A DNA stretch of 64,000 nt from Cohnella terricola (GTDB taxonomy: Bacteria; Bacillota; Bacilli; Paenibacillales; Paenibacillaceae): NCBI RefSeq assembly GCF_007786475.1, contig NZ_VNJJ01000018.1, forward strand, positions 23,025 through 87,024, read 5' to 3'. Below, one piece after another: positions 16,852 to 26,426 of the stretch (the first letter of the stretch is position 1; the number at the start of each line of letters is the position of its first letter). Both the position numbers and the translations under genes were made by a program. The notes beneath the pieces are model-generated. The model saw only the letters and a list, made by a program, of their open reading frames with translations. It had not been told where the DNA came from and made no database searches.

Positions 16852-17186
16852 TCGAAAATTTCATCCCCCATAGGCTCCCAGTCTTCTTCATGGCCCTCCA
16901 TATCCGGAGTTACTTGAGCCGCTAATTCCAAATATAAGGCTCTTAGGCGCTCCTGCTCCGATAGGCCGGATTCCCGCTTCGGACGCAGCACGATCGCTCC
17001 ATCCGTTGAGAGATAGAAGTCAAGGGTCGTTCCTTCGGCAAGATGCGCCACCTTTAAAACTTCCGAAGGGATGCGAATACCGACACTGTTTCCCCATTTT
17101 CCCAACGTTCCCCGTCCTATTGGTGCATCGAGTACCGTCATTTGTTCCACGCCCTTGTTAGATGGTTTTATTTCTCTTGGCTCCAT
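16848..17186 (-). CDS. mazE: AbrB/MazE-like antitoxin
   Basis: A 112-residue protein with a swapped-hairpin AbrB DNA-binding domain (GTLGKWGNSVGIRIPSEVLK, about 26-45) and an acidic, helical C-terminal tail (about 75-112) of the kind that neutralises MazF. The start at 17186 has AGGTGG about seven bases upstream. A shorter start at codon 16 is possible. A 42-bp palindrome lies 12 bases upstream, so autoregulation is likely. It forms an operon with mazF. Confidence 0.82.
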   Translation of the reverse strand: MEPREIKPSNKGVEQMTVLDAPIGRGTLGKWGNSVGIRIPSEVLKVAHLAEGTTLDFYLSTDGAIVLRPKRESGLSEQERLRALYLELAAQVTPDMEGHEEDWEPMGDEIFE

Positions 17187-17197
17187 TGTACCCCACC

Positions 17198-17239
17198 TTG
17201 ACTATAGTGTATATACATGAGTATATACACTATAGTCAA
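17198..17239. promoter_or_regulatory. 42-bp perfect palindrome: mazEF promoter-operator
   Basis: Two perfect 19-base arms (TTGACTATAGTGTATATAC and its complement) flank a 4-base centre. On the minus strand the arm supplies TTGACT and, 18 bases on, TATATA, so the palindrome itself contains promoter elements. Its position just before mazE indicates an autoregulatory operator. It is AT-rich and distinct from the surrounding sequence. Confidence 0.75.
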
Positions 17240-17273
17240 TTTCTAAGCTTCGCGTGACAAAAAAAGACCGCGT

Positions 17274-17320
17274 CAAAACAAACGCCGCCCGTTTCCTCGT
17301 TTAAGGAAAACAAGCGGCGT
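17274..17320 (-). terminator. terminator after argH
   Basis: Minus strand ACGCCGC-TT-GTTTTCCT / AGGAAAC-GGGCGGCGT followed by TTGTTTTG. It closes the arginine cluster. Confidence 0.8.
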
Positions 17321-17344
17321 GTGCTTCACGGCCGAATCTCGAAA

Positions 17345-18760
17345 TTATCGGCTCTTCTTCTCGTACTCCTCGACCCACTGGGCCGTATGCGAAAGCTCCG
17401 CTTCCGCGCGGGAGATCGCGCCTTCCACTTGCGTCGTCGCCGTTCCGCCATAGACATTGCGGGCGTTAACGACCGCTTCCGGCTGCAGTACGGCGTAAAT
17501 CCGGTCGTCGAACAAGTCGGAAAACTGCTTGAACTCTTCCAACGTCAGATCGAGCAGGAACTTGTTCTGTTGGATGCAGTACAGCACCGTTTTGCCGATG
17601 ACTTCGTGCGCTTGGCGGAAAGGCAAGCCTTTGCCAACGAGGAAGTCGGCGATGTCCGTCGCATTGGAGAAATCCTGGTCGACGGCGCGGCGCATCTTGT
17701 CCTTGCGCACTTTCATCGTCTCGATCATCGAAGCGAACAGTTGGAGCGCGCCTTGCAACGTCTTGACTGTATCGAACATGCCTTCCTTGTCTTCCTGCAT
17801 GTCTTTGTTGTAAGCGAGCGGCAGCGACTTGAGGACGGTCAGCAAGCCGACAAGATTGCCATAGACGCGGCCGGTTTTGCCACGTACGAGCTCCGGAACG
17901 TCCGGGTTTTTCTTCTGCGGCATAATGCTTGAGCCTGTGCAGAAGGCGTCGTCAAGCTCCACGAACTGAAATTCGGTACTCGACCAGAGGATCAGCTCTT
18001 CGCTCAGACGAGACAAATGCGTCATGATGAGCGACGCGCCGCTTAGGAACTCGACGATGAAGTCGCGGTCGCTGACGGCGTCGAGGCTGTTCTCGTAGAC
18101 GCGCCCGAAGCCGAGCTGCTCGGCGGTGAAATGGCGATCGATCGCGAATGTCGTGCCGGCCAGAGCGCCCGCGCCGAGCGGCAGCGCGTCGATGCGCTTG
18201 TAGCTGTCCTGCAAGCGCTCGATGTCGCGGCCGAACATGGACACATACGCCATGAGGTGATGCGCGAACAGAATCGGCTGCGCCCGCTGAAGGTGCGTAT
18301 AACCGGGCACGATCGTGTCCAGGTTCGTCTTCGCTTGTCCGATCAGCGCCGCTTGCAGCTTGCGCAGCATCTCCACGAACTCGACGACGCGCTTGCGCAG
18401 ATACAGATGCATGTCCGTTGCCACTTGGTCGTTGCGACTGCGGCCCGTGTGCAGCTTACCGCCTACAGGACCGATCTCCTCGATCAGCGCTTTCTCGATG
18501 TTCATGTGGATATCTTCATCGGAGATCAGGAACTCCTGCGCCCCGCTGCGGATTTTCTCGCGGACCTTCAGCAGGCCTGCCTTGATCGTCTCTACGTCTT
18601 CCGCCGGGAGGATGCCGCATTTGCCGAGCATCGTCACGTGCGCCAGGCTGCCTTGGATATCCTCCTCGGCCAGTTCCTTATCGAACGTGATCGACGCCGT
18701 ATATTCTTCAACCAGCTGGTCCGTTTGTTTCGTGAAACGGCCGCCCCAAAGCTTGCTCAT
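17345..18760 (-). CDS. argH: argininosuccinate lyase
   Basis: A 471-residue enzyme that splits argininosuccinate into arginine and fumarate, the last step of arginine synthesis. The fumarase-superfamily signature [12 protein letters not shown] and the N-terminal KLWGGRF typical of ArgH are visible, and length is normal. The start is taken at the ATG encoding MSKLWGG, about ten bases after AGAGAGGGG; an upstream in-frame ATG sits too close to that site. It lies downstream of argG, separated by 643 bases of mostly repeat sequence. A weak TTGGCT-16-TATTGT pair in that gap could give it its own promoter. Confidence 0.95.
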   Translation of the reverse strand: MSKLWGGRFTKQTDQLVEEYTASITFDKELAEEDIQGSLAHVTMLGKCGILPAEDVETIKAGLLKVREKIRSGAQEFLISDEDIHMNIEKALIEEIGPVGGKLHTGRSRNDQVATDMHLYLRKRVVEFVEMLRKLQAALIGQAKTNLDTIVPGYTHLQRAQPILFAHHLMAYVSMFGRDIERLQDSYKRIDALPLGAGALAGTTFAIDRHFTAEQLGFGRVYENSLDAVSDRDFIVEFLSGASLIMTHLSRLSEELILWSSTEFQFVELDDAFCTGSSIMPQKKNPDVPELVRGKTGRVYGNLVGLLTVLKSLPLAYNKDMQEDKEGMFDTVKTLQGALQLFASMIETMKVRKDKMRRAVDQDFSNATDIADFLVGKGLPFRQAHEVIGKTVLYCIQQNKFLLDLTLEEFKQFSDLFDDRIYAVLQPEAVVNARNVYGGTATTQVEGAISRAEAELSHTAQWVEEYEKKSR

Positions 18761-18842
18761 TTTCCGCATACCCCTCTCTTAGTCCCTGCTTCTCACAATA
18801 CGCATCTATCTCCAAGAGCCAAACGGCGTAACCGGGAGAAAA

Positions 18843-19222
18843 TAACGGTCTCGCAGACCGGTACGCCAGCCATTTGTCGGTTCCACTGACCTCTAACGGT
18901 CTCGCAGACCGTTACACCGGCAATTTGCCCGTTCCATCGACCTCTTACGGTCTCGCAGACCGTTACACCGGCCAATTGCCCGTTCCATCGACCTCTTACG
19001 GTCTCGCAGACCGTTACACCGGCTATTCGCCCGTTCCATCGACCTCTAACGGTCTCGCAGACCGTTACACCGGCAATTTACCGAGTCCACTGACCTCTTA
19101 CGGTCTCGCAGACCGTTACACCGGCCAATTGCCCGTTCCGTCGACCTCTAACGGTATCGCAGACCGTTACGCCGGCTATTCGCCCGTTCCATCGACCTGT
19201 AACGGTCTCGGAGACCGTTACA
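18843..19222. repeat. eight-copy 51-bp tandem array of palindromes in the argG-argH gap
   Basis: Units begin at 18844, 18895, 18946, 18997, 19048, 19099, 19150 and 19201, exactly 51 bases apart. Each holds the palindrome AACGGTCT-CGC-AGACCGTT followed by ACACCGGC and a variable AT-containing segment ending GTTCCATCGACCTC. A decayed ninth copy (TATCGCAGACCG) is near 19260. Apparent ORFs through it on both strands arise because 51 is a multiple of three. The remaining sequence to 19403 holds only a weak possible terminator for argG (GGGAG...CTCCCCTTTTG, about 19290-19340). Confidence 0.85.
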
Positions 19223-19403
19223 CCGGCGTTTCTGGCCCACTGTCGGGGTAACTCGTGACGTATCGCAGACCGCCCATCGTTAGCCCCCGCAAAACGGCAA
19301 AAGGGGAGCGCCGTGCGGCGAAGGTGCCTCCCGTCATAGCCTCGCTCGGCGAGGGATGGTTCGGCAGGCTTCGCGCCCGGTTCTCCCTTTTGCACTTTAT
19401 CAA

Positions 19404-20642
19404 TTAAATGCCGGAAGCTCCGTTGACGCCCGAAGAAACTTTCAGGCGCAGAGCGTTCAGGCGGATAAAGCCGGTAGCGTCGCCTTGATCGTACGCTTGC
19501 GTAGGATCGGCCTCCATCGTCGCGATGTGCGGGTTGTAGAGGCTGACCGGGCTCTTGAGTCCGGCGGCGATAATGTTGCCCTTATACAGCTTGAGACGAA
19601 CGGTGCCCGTCACGTTGTTCTGGCTCTCGTTCACGAGAGCTTGAATAGCGAGACGTTCCGGCGCGAACCAGAAACCATTGTACACGAGAGAGCTATATTT
19701 AGAGATCAAGGAATCGCGAAGATGCATGACATCGCGATCCATGGTCAAGGACTCGATCTTGCGGTGAGCGGCGAACAGGATGCTTCCGCCTGGGGTTTCG
19801 TACACGCCGCGGCTCTTCATGCCGACGAAGCGGTTCTCCACCATGTCGACGCGGCCGATGCCGTGCTTGCCGCCGACTTCGTTCAGCTGGTCCATCACTT
19901 CGAGCGGACTCAGACGTTCGCCGTTGATGGCGACGCAATTGCCAGCTTCGAAGTCGAGCTCGATGTACTCGGCTTGATCCGGAGCTCTCTCCGGGGAAAC
20001 GCTGAGTACGTACATTTCTTCAACTTCCGGAGCGCTCGGATCGAACCAAGGGTCCTCGAGCATGCCGCTCTCGAAGCTGATGTGAAGCAGGTTGCGGTCC
20101 GTGGAGTACGGCTTGGCGGCCGAAGCCTGAACCGGGATGCCATGCTTCTCTGCGTAAGCGATCATCTCGGCGCGTCCAGGGAACGCGGCGCGGAACGCTT
20201 CGTCGCGCCAAGGCGCGATTACTTGGATATTCGGGGCAAGGGCAGCCGCTGTCAGCTCGAAGCGAACTTGGTCGTTGCCTTTGCCGGTCGCGCCGTGCGC
20301 GATCGCCGTTGCGCCTTCCGCAATCGCGATCTCGACCATGCGCTTGGCGATCAGCGGACGCGCGATGCTCGTGCCAAGCAAGTATTGCCCTTCGTAAAGA
20401 GCGCCCGCTTGGAACATCGGGAAGATGAAGTCTTTCGCGAACTCGGCGCGAAGGTCGTCGATGTATACTTTGGACGCGCCGGTCTTGAGCGCTTTCTCCT
20501 CGAGGCCGTCCAGTTCGTCCTTCTGGCCGATGTCGGCGGTGAAGGTGATGATCTCCGCATCGTACGTTTCTTTCAGCCACGTCAGGATGACCGAGGTGTC
20601 GAGGCCGCCGGAGTAGGCCAACACGATTTTGTTTTTTGCCAT
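19404..20642 (-). CDS. argG: argininosuccinate synthase
   Basis: A 412-residue ATP-dependent ligase joining citrulline and aspartate. The pyrophosphatase-type P-loop AYSGGLDTS is at residues 9-17, and the stretches [14 protein letters not shown] and [18 protein letters not shown] are typical. Start ATG 20642 follows AAAAGGAGC. It lies between argF and argH on the same strand. Both flanking spacers contain palindromic repeats. Transcription from the argC promoter is possible, although the 273-base gap upstream could hold another promoter. Confidence 0.97.
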   Translation of the reverse strand: MAKNKIVLAYSGGLDTSVILTWLKETYDAEIITFTADIGQKDELDGLEEKALKTGASKVYIDDLRAEFAKDFIFPMFQAGALYEGQYLLGTSIARPLIAKRMVEIAIAEGATAIAHGATGKGNDQVRFELTAAALAPNIQVIAPWRDEAFRAAFPGRAEMIAYAEKHGIPVQASAAKPYSTDRNLLHISFESGMLEDPWFDPSAPEVEEMYVLSVSPERAPDQAEYIELDFEAGNCVAINGERLSPLEVMDQLNEVGGKHGIGRVDMVENRFVGMKSRGVYETPGGSILFAAHRKIESLTMDRDVMHLRDSLISKYSSLVYNGFWFAPERLAIQALVNESQNNVTGTVRLKLYKGNIIAAGLKSPVSLYNPHIATMEADPTQAYDQGDATGFIRLNALRLKVSSGVNGASGI

Positions 20643-20704
20643 GGGAATTTGAAGCTCCTTTTATTGAAAAATATCAGTCGGTATCCCTCTCGTTCAGGAA
20701 CCGC

Positions 20705-20893
20705 ATTAGTTGCATTTCGTGCAACTAATTACCGAGCCAAACGTGCGATCCGCGAATTAGTTGTATTTTGTGCAACTAATTTCCTTCTTTTCACTACCCG
20801 AGAGGGAAAACGCAACAATTAAGTGTAGAAAATGCAACTAAGTCTTCGAAGCGACGGTTTTTCCCGGAATTAATTGCTCTTTATGCAACTAAT
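20705..20893. repeat. four copies of the ATTAGTTGCA hairpin in the argF-argG gap
   Basis: Copies lie at about 20705-20729 (ATTAGTTGCA-TTTCG-TGCAACTAAT, perfect), 20755-20781, 20813-20842 and 20868-20893. Each is a 9-10 bp inverted repeat around a 5-6 base loop, with increasing decay. Together they fill almost the whole spacer between argF and argG. They share no sequence with the 51-bp or 114-bp families. Confidence 0.75.
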
Positions 20894-20915
20894 CCCGCTG
20901 GATCGTCGACCTGCT

Positions 20916-21875
20916 TTACATAAGCGCGGCCATAATCGCTTTCTGCGCGTGCAGGCGATTCTCGGCTTCGTCGAAAATGACCGAGTTTTTGCCATCGATG
21001 ACGCCTTCGGTCACTTCCTCGCCGCGGTGAGCCGGCAAGCAGTGCATGAACAGATAGTCCGAGTTCGCGTATTTAACGAGTTCCTCGTTGATTTGATAGT
21101 TCTTGAACGCTTTCTCGCGTTCCTTCTGCTCTTCCTCGAAGCCCATGCTCGCCCATACGTCCGTGTAGACGACGTCCGCGCCTTCGATCGCCTCGCGAGG
21201 ATCGCGAAGGATCTCGACGCTGCCGCCGGTCTCCGCCGCCGCTTCCTTGGACGACTTCACGGATTTCTCATCCGGATCGTAGCCTTCCGGAGAAGCGCTG
21301 GCAAAGCGCATGCCGAGCTTAGCCGCTCCCATCATCAAGGAATGGAGCACGTTGTTGCCGTCGCCTATGTAGGCGACCTTAAGGCCTTCCAATTTCCCTT
21401 TGTGCTCCAGCACCGTCTGGTAATCGGCAAGCGCCTGGCACGGATGGGATTGGTCGCTCAAGGCGTTAATGACGGGAATGGTCGCTCCGCGAGCCAGTTC
21501 CACGACGTTGCGATGGCCGAACGTGCGAAGGATCATGCCGTCCAGATAACGGGACATGACTTGCGCCGTGTCGAGGATCGTTTCCCCGCGACCCATCTGA
21601 ATATCGTTGCGGCTCAGGAACAAAGCCTGGCCGCCGAGCTGGTACATCCCAACCTCGAAGGAAACGCGCGTACGAGTGGACGATTTCTCGAAAATCATGC
21701 CGAGGGATTTGCCTTTCAGCGGCTGATAGACTTCCCCGGCTTTCTGCTTGCGTTTAATCTCGATGGCGAGGTCGAGCAAGTACCGGATTTCCTCCGGAGT
21801 ATAATCGACCAAGCCGAGAAAATCGCGGCCTTTCAATTGCGCTGCAATCTGTTCCAGGTTTGCTGCCGTAGTCAA
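20916..21875 (-). CDS. argF: ornithine carbamoyltransferase
   Basis: A 319-residue anabolic transcarbamylase making citrulline. It has the carbamoyl-phosphate motif SSTRTR, the HPCQALAD motif, and the ornithine-binding FMHCLPAHRG. The start is probably the TTG at 21875 (MTTAANLEQ), nine bases after AAAGGAGG; two earlier in-frame TTG codons lie too close to that site. It follows argD by about 20 bases and so is in the same operon. Confidence 0.96.
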   Translation of the reverse strand: MTTAANLEQIAAQLKGRDFLGLVDYTPEEIRYLLDLAIEIKRKQKAGEVYQPLKGKSLGMIFEKSSTRTRVSFEVGMYQLGGQALFLSRNDIQMGRGETILDTAQVMSRYLDGMILRTFGHRNVVELARGATIPVINALSDQSHPCQALADYQTVLEHKGKLEGLKVAYIGDGNNVLHSLMMGAAKLGMRFASASPEGYDPDEKSVKSSKEAAAETGGSVEILRDPREAIEGADVVYTDVWASMGFEEEQKEREKAFKNYQINEELVKYANSDYLFMHCLPAHRGEEVTEGVIDGKNSVIFDEAENRLHAQKAIMAALM

Positions 21876-21896
21876 GCGCAACAACCTCCTTTATAT

Positions 21897-23087
21897 TTAA
21901 GGGCTGACGGACTTCGCCGCCGCTTTTTCGGAGAGCACCGATGCGATCAGTCCGACCGCCGTGTCGATCTCTTCATGGGTAACGAGCAGGTTCGGGAGCA
22001 ACCGGATGACGTTCGGGCCGGCAGGCACGACGAGCAATCCCCGCTTATGCAGCTCGGCGATCGCTTCCGAGGCCGGCTCGTTGCAGAGAATGCCGATCAG
22101 CAGGCCTTTGCCCCGCACTTGGTCGACGTTAGGCAAGTCGCCAAGCTTCTCCTCCAGTTGTCCGATCAGGTATTCGGAAGCTTCCGCCGCGCGTTCAACG
22201 ACGTTCTCTTTGAGCATCGTCTCGATTGTCGCCGCGACGGCCGCCATCGCGATTGGCGTGCCGCCGAACGTCGTGGCGTGCGCGCCAGGCACGAATGCGG
22301 GCTTGAGGTGCGCTTTGCCTAGCATTGCCCCGACCGGAAAGCCGCTGCCGATCCCTTTGGCAAGCGTGAATACGTCGGGCTCTACATCGTAATGCTGATA
22401 CGCGAACAGCTTGCCTGTGCGTCCCATGCCGGTCTGCACTTCGTCCAGAATCAGCAAAATACCTTCGCGGTCGCACAGCGCGCGAACTCCCCGCAAGAAA
22501 TCCGGATCGACGGGGATGACGCCGCCTTCGGCTTGCACGAGTTCGAGCATAATCGCAGCCGTCTTATCGTTCACCGCGGCTTCCAGCGCTGCCAAATCAT
22601 GCAGCGGCACATGGCGGAAACCTTCCGGCAACGGAAGGAAGCCTTCCTTCACTTTGTCCTGGCCGGTCGCCGTCAAAGTCGCCAGCGTACGTCCGTGGAA
22701 AGATTGATTAAACGTAATAATCTCGTAACGGTCGTTGCCTTTGACCTTCTGATGATACCGGCGCGCGAGCTTGATCGCCGCTTCGTTCGCTTCCGCGCCG
22801 CTGTTGCAGAAGAATACCGCATCGGCGCAGCTGTTGTCGACGAGCAGTCTCGCCGCTTTCTCCTGGTTCGGATTGCTGAACAGGTTAGATACGTGCCATA
22901 GCTGATCAAGCTGCTGCACCAGCGCGTCTTTGACCGCATCAGGCGCATGGCCGAGGCTCGTTACCGCTAAGCCGGTCATGAAATCCAGGTATTCTTTCCC
23001 CTGATCGTCCCATAAGCGGCTTCCTTTCCCCTTCACCAAAGTGATGGGATATCTCGCATACGTCGAGAACATTGCGCTTTCACTCAT
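21897..23087 (-). CDS. argD: acetylornithine aminotransferase
   Basis: A 396-residue class-III PLP aminotransferase converting N-acetylglutamate semialdehyde to N-acetylornithine. The PLP lysine lies in FTLAKGIGSGFPVGAM, and LILDEVQTGMGRTG precedes it, as expected. Start ATG 23087 (MSESAMFSTY) follows AAAGGAG by eight bases; a longer in-frame start seven codons upstream is less likely. It lies in the argC-J-B-D-F run, 45 bases after argB. Confidence 0.95.
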   Translation of the reverse strand: MSESAMFSTYARYPITLVKGKGSRLWDDQGKEYLDFMTGLAVTSLGHAPDAVKDALVQQLDQLWHVSNLFSNPNQEKAARLLVDNSCADAVFFCNSGAEANEAAIKLARRYHQKVKGNDRYEIITFNQSFHGRTLATLTATGQDKVKEGFLPLPEGFRHVPLHDLAALEAAVNDKTAAIMLELVQAEGGVIPVDPDFLRGVRALCDREGILLILDEVQTGMGRTGKLFAYQHYDVEPDVFTLAKGIGSGFPVGAMLGKAHLKPAFVPGAHATTFGGTPIAMAAVAATIETMLKENVVERAAEASEYLIGQLEEKLGDLPNVDQVRGKGLLIGILCNEPASEAIAELHKRGLLVVPAGPNVIRLLPNLLVTHEEIDTAVGLIASVLSEKAAAKSVSP

Positions 23088-23132
23088 ATCGCTCTCTCCT
23101 TTTATCACCGATTCGGGTTGCCTTTATATGAA

Positions 23133-23924
23133 TTACGCTCTTACGATCCGCGTTCCGATATCGCCTTCCGTCAGCGCTCGGCTGAGCACCCGTTCAACCG
23201 CTCCGTCCACGATCCGCACTTCCTTCACGTCGCCGTGCAGGCAGCTCATCGCCGCCCGTACTTTCGGAATCATGCCGCCGTAGATTTCGCCGCTGGCGAT
23301 CATCTCTTCGATATCCGCGAAAGTAACCTTCGGCAGCACCTTCTTCTCGCCGTCCACCGTCCGCATGATTCCCGGAACGTCCGTGACGACGATCATCGTG
23401 TCCACGCCTAGTGAGGAAGCGACGGCTCCCGCTGCAGTATCCGCATTAATGTTGTACCGCTGTCCCGCTTCGTCGATGCCGATCGGAGCGATAACGGGCA
23501 AATAACCGAGCCCGATGACGCCTTCGACGAGCGATGCGTTCACGCCGACGACATCACCGACGAGACCGACCTCGGCGGCGTTCGCGACCGGGCGAGCCTC
23601 GATCAGCTTGCCGTCCGTGCCGGAAAGTCCGATCGTTTTGGCGCCGTTCTGCTGCAGCTTGCGCACGATCTCCTTGTTGATACGTCCGGCCAGCACCATC
23701 TCGACAACGTCGAGCGTTGCTTCGTCCGTAACGCGAAGACCGTTCACGAACCGGCTCTCGATGCCGAGCTTGCCGAGCGTCTCGTTAATCGCAGGCCCGC
23801 CGCCGTGCACGATGACCGGCTCGACGTCCTTCGCCTGCAGTTCTCGCAAGTCCTCGAAAAAAACGTTCGGAAGAGCCGCAAGCGTGCTTCCTCCGCATTT
23901 CATCACGAATCGCTGTTTCCCCAT
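23133..23924 (-). CDS. argB: acetylglutamate kinase
   Basis: A 263-residue amino-acid kinase phosphorylating N-acetylglutamate. It has the phosphate-binding MKCGGSTLA, the substrate motif VIVHGGGPAIN and the C-terminal INADTAAGAVASSLG. It lacks the N-terminal helix usually associated with the hexameric arginine-inhibited form, so feedback control may differ; that point is inference. Start ATG follows AAGGAG. It sits 13 bases after argJ. Confidence 0.96.
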   Translation of the reverse strand: MGKQRFVMKCGGSTLAALPNVFFEDLRELQAKDVEPVIVHGGGPAINETLGKLGIESRFVNGLRVTDEATLDVVEMVLAGRINKEIVRKLQQNGAKTIGLSGTDGKLIEARPVANAAEVGLVGDVVGVNASLVEGVIGLGYLPVIAPIGIDEAGQRYNINADTAAGAVASSLGVDTMIVVTDVPGIMRTVDGEKKVLPKVTFADIEEMIASGEIYGGMIPKVRAAMSCLHGDVKEVRIVDGAVERVLSRALTEGDIGTRIVRA

Positions 23925-23937
23925 AAGCCCGTTCTCC

Positions 23938-25167
23938 TTACGTCCGATATGCAGCGTTGATGCGCACGTAATCGTACGTCAGATCGCAGCCCCATGCCGT
24001 CGCTTGCCCGCTTCCCATATTCAGGTTGACGTGAATCGCGACGGTATCGCCTTTTAAGTACTCTAACGCTATCTCTTCGTCGAAAGGAATCGGACGGGAT
24101 TGTTCCAACACGAGAATGTCGCCCAAACGGATGTCTACCGTCCCAACGTTCACCGGCTGTCCGGCCCGGCCGACGGCGGCGATAATGCGTCCCCAGTTGG
24201 CGTCCGCGCCGTATACAGCCGACTTCACGAGACTGGAGCCGATAATCGTCTTGGCGATTGCCTGCGCCGCTTCGTCGCTGTCCGCGCCGACGACCGTCGT
24301 CTCGATCAGCTTCGTCGCGCCTTCGCCGTCTCTGGCGATCGCTTTGGCCAGCTCCGTGCAGACATGCCGCAAACCATCGACGAATGCGGCGAAATCCGGA
24401 TGCGAACGGGTAAGCTCGCTGTTATCGGCAAGACCGCTTGCCATCGCCACCAGCATATCGTTCGTGCTCGTATCCCCGTCTACCGTGATCATGTTAAAGC
24501 TGAGGTTCGTCACTTCCCGCAAAACTTCTTGCAGCAGACCCGAACCGATCTTGGCGTCGGTCGTCACGAAGCCGAGCATCGTCGCCATATTCGGGTGGAT
24601 CATGCCGGAGCCTTTCGCCGCGCCCGCGATCGTCACTTGCCGCCCGTCGATCTCGACGGCGACGCAGCTCGTTTTTTTCACGAGATCGGTCGTCAGAATC
24701 GCCTGGCAGAAATCGTCGGAGCCCTGCAAGTCGCTTCGCAGCTTGCCCGGAAGCTTCTCGATGCCCGCATTGACGCGGTCCATCTTCAGCAATTCGCCGA
24801 TGACGCCGGTGGAAGCCACCGCGACCTCGTCTTTGCTCACGTCGAGCGCTTCCGCCGCGTTCGATTGCATCGCGCGCGCGTCCGCATCCCCTTGCGCTCC
24901 CGTGCACGCGTTGGCGTTGCCGCTGTTCACGATGACCGCGCGAAGCACGCCGCCAGCGCCCAGCGCTTCACGGGTTACCTGAAGGGGCGCCGCTTGAAAA
25001 AGATTGGTCGTATATACGGCCGCAGCCGCGGCCGGAACTTCGCATAAGATGACTCCGAGATCGTGGCGCTCCGTTTTTTTCAAGCCGCAATGGAGCCCGC
25101 CAGCCTTAAACCCTTTCGGCGTCGTGACGCCTCCGCCTTCCACGATCGTGTAGCTTTGTTTTCCCAT
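23938..25167 (-). CDS. argJ: bifunctional glutamate N-acetyltransferase / ornithine acetyltransferase
   Basis: A 409-residue precursor that self-cleaves between Ala195 and Thr196 in KGSGMIHPNMATML, giving alpha and beta subunits. It recycles the acetyl group from acetylornithine to glutamate; bifunctional members also use acetyl-CoA. The presence of argJ and the absence of argE or argA in this cluster fit the cyclic acetyl pathway. It is encoded 30 bases after argC. The start ATG has GAGAGGAACGG upstream. Confidence 0.96.
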   Translation of the reverse strand: MGKQSYTIVEGGGVTTPKGFKAGGLHCGLKKTERHDLGVILCEVPAAAAAVYTTNLFQAAPLQVTREALGAGGVLRAVIVNSGNANACTGAQGDADARAMQSNAAEALDVSKDEVAVASTGVIGELLKMDRVNAGIEKLPGKLRSDLQGSDDFCQAILTTDLVKKTSCVAVEIDGRQVTIAGAAKGSGMIHPNMATMLGFVTTDAKIGSGLLQEVLREVTNLSFNMITVDGDTSTNDMLVAMASGLADNSELTRSHPDFAAFVDGLRHVCTELAKAIARDGEGATKLIETTVVGADSDEAAQAIAKTIIGSSLVKSAVYGADANWGRIIAAVGRAGQPVNVGTVDIRLGDILVLEQSRPIPFDEEIALEYLKGDTVAIHVNLNMGSGQATAWGCDLTYDYVRINAAYRT

Positions 25168-25197
25168 GATAATCGGTCCGTTCCTCTCGTCCGTATA

Positions 25198-26250
25198 TTA
25201 AGGATAAACCGGCGTGAACTGCAGCCCGAGCGTCTCGTCCCAGTTCATGAGCAGGTTCAAATTCTGAATCGCTTGGCCGGCCGCGCCTTTGACCAAGTTG
25301 TCTGTAACGGAAATGATCGTGAGGCGCCCGGTTCTCTCGTCGACGGAGAACCCGATGTCGCAATAGTTCGTGCCGTACACTTCCTTCGTCGCCGGCCAAT
25401 GCCCGGCGGGACGAACGCGAACAAACTTGCGCCCTTCGTAAAATTGACGGTACAACTCGACGAAATCGGCGTCGGACCGTTTCTCCGTCAGAGAGGCGTA
25501 CATCGTCGCCATAATGCCCCGGGTCATCGGCACGAGATGGGTCGTAAACGTCGTCACGACTGGGCGTCCCGCGGCTTCCGTCAGCACTTGCTCAATCTCT
25601 GGCGTATGCTGGTGCCGATTGATCTTATAAGCTTTAAAGTTCTCATTGATCTCGGAGTAATGGGAGCTAAGGTTCAGTCCCCGACCCGCTCCGGATACGC
25701 CGGATTTCGCGTCGATGATGATGCTGTTAGGATCAATCCAACCTGCTTTGACCGCCGGATAGAGACCGAGAAGCGACGTCGTCGTAAAACAACCGGGATT
25801 GGAAATAAAATCGGATTTCGCGACCTGCTCCCCGTATACTTCGGACAAACCGTATACGGCCCGTTCCACCAGCTCTTGGTCCGCCGGCTCGTGTTTGTAC
25901 CACTGGCGATAGACTTCGCCGGATTTCAAACGGAAATCTCCGGACAAGTCGATCACTTTAAGGCCTGCCGCCAGAAATTCCGGAGCCAGCTTCATGCTGA
26001 CGCCGTGAGGCGTCGCCAGGAAAACGACATCCGCTTTGCCGCGAATTAGATCGACGTCGAGACCGTCGAGCAGATCGGTGCGGATTTCCGTCAGATGAGG
26101 AAACCCCTCGGCAATCGGCGCCCCCGCCGTTGAAGACGAAATGACCGAAGTCACGGTGACTTTGGGATGAGATTGAAGCAGACGAATGAGTTCGACGCCG
26201 CCATAACCGGTAGATCCGACGATAGCCGCGCGGATAAGCGCAGAATTCAT
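25198..26250 (-). CDS. argC: N-acetyl-gamma-glutamyl-phosphate reductase
   Basis: A 350-residue NADPH-dependent reductase. The dinucleotide motif GSTGYGGVELIRLL is at 12-25 and the catalytic Cys154 lies in SNPGCFTTTS. The start ATG 26250 (MNSALIRAAIVG) has GGGGGAAA upstream; six extra upstream codons in frame are unlikely. It is the promoter-proximal gene of the arginine cluster, with a leader of about 175 bases after the ARG-box promoter. Confidence 0.95.
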   Translation of the reverse strand: MNSALIRAAIVGSTGYGGVELIRLLQSHPKVTVTSVISSSTAGAPIAEGFPHLTEIRTDLLDGLDVDLIRGKADVVFLATPHGVSMKLAPEFLAAGLKVIDLSGDFRLKSGEVYRQWYKHEPADQELVERAVYGLSEVYGEQVAKSDFISNPGCFTTTSLLGLYPAVKAGWIDPNSIIIDAKSGVSGAGRGLNLSSHYSEINENFKAYKINRHQHTPEIEQVLTEAAGRPVVTTFTTHLVPMTRGIMATMYASLTEKRSDADFVELYRQFYEGRKFVRVRPAGHWPATKEVYGTNYCDIGFSVDERTGRLTIISVTDNLVKGAAGQAIQNLNLLMNWDETLGLQFTPVYP

Positions 26251-26426
26251 AAGATTTCCCCCATGCATATCATAAGTACGAAGCCGTCCAATGCAGCCGG
26301 CCTCTCGCCGACCATAAACAAAACCATCCTCAATTGTAACGGATTACTTGTCTGATTGAAAGATTGTTTCGATCCAAGTTTTAACGATTTTGAGAGGCCA
26401 ACCTCACGATCCGTTCGGTTGAATTG

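Noticed and set aside
18843..19222. CRISPR array
   Set aside because: Repeats are contiguous 51-bp units with similar, not unique, spacers, and no cas genes are present. The same holds for the 114-bp and 27-bp arrays.
18874..19251. 125-residue plus-strand ORF with 17-residue repeats between argH and argG
   Set aside because: Product of the 51-bp palindrome array; open frames exist on both strands and there is no ribosome site or other coding sign.
19356..22322. Long plus-strand ORFs (about 480 residues each) opposite argG and argF/argD
   Set aside because: Arg-, His- and Val-rich antisense shadows of well-recognised arginine genes.
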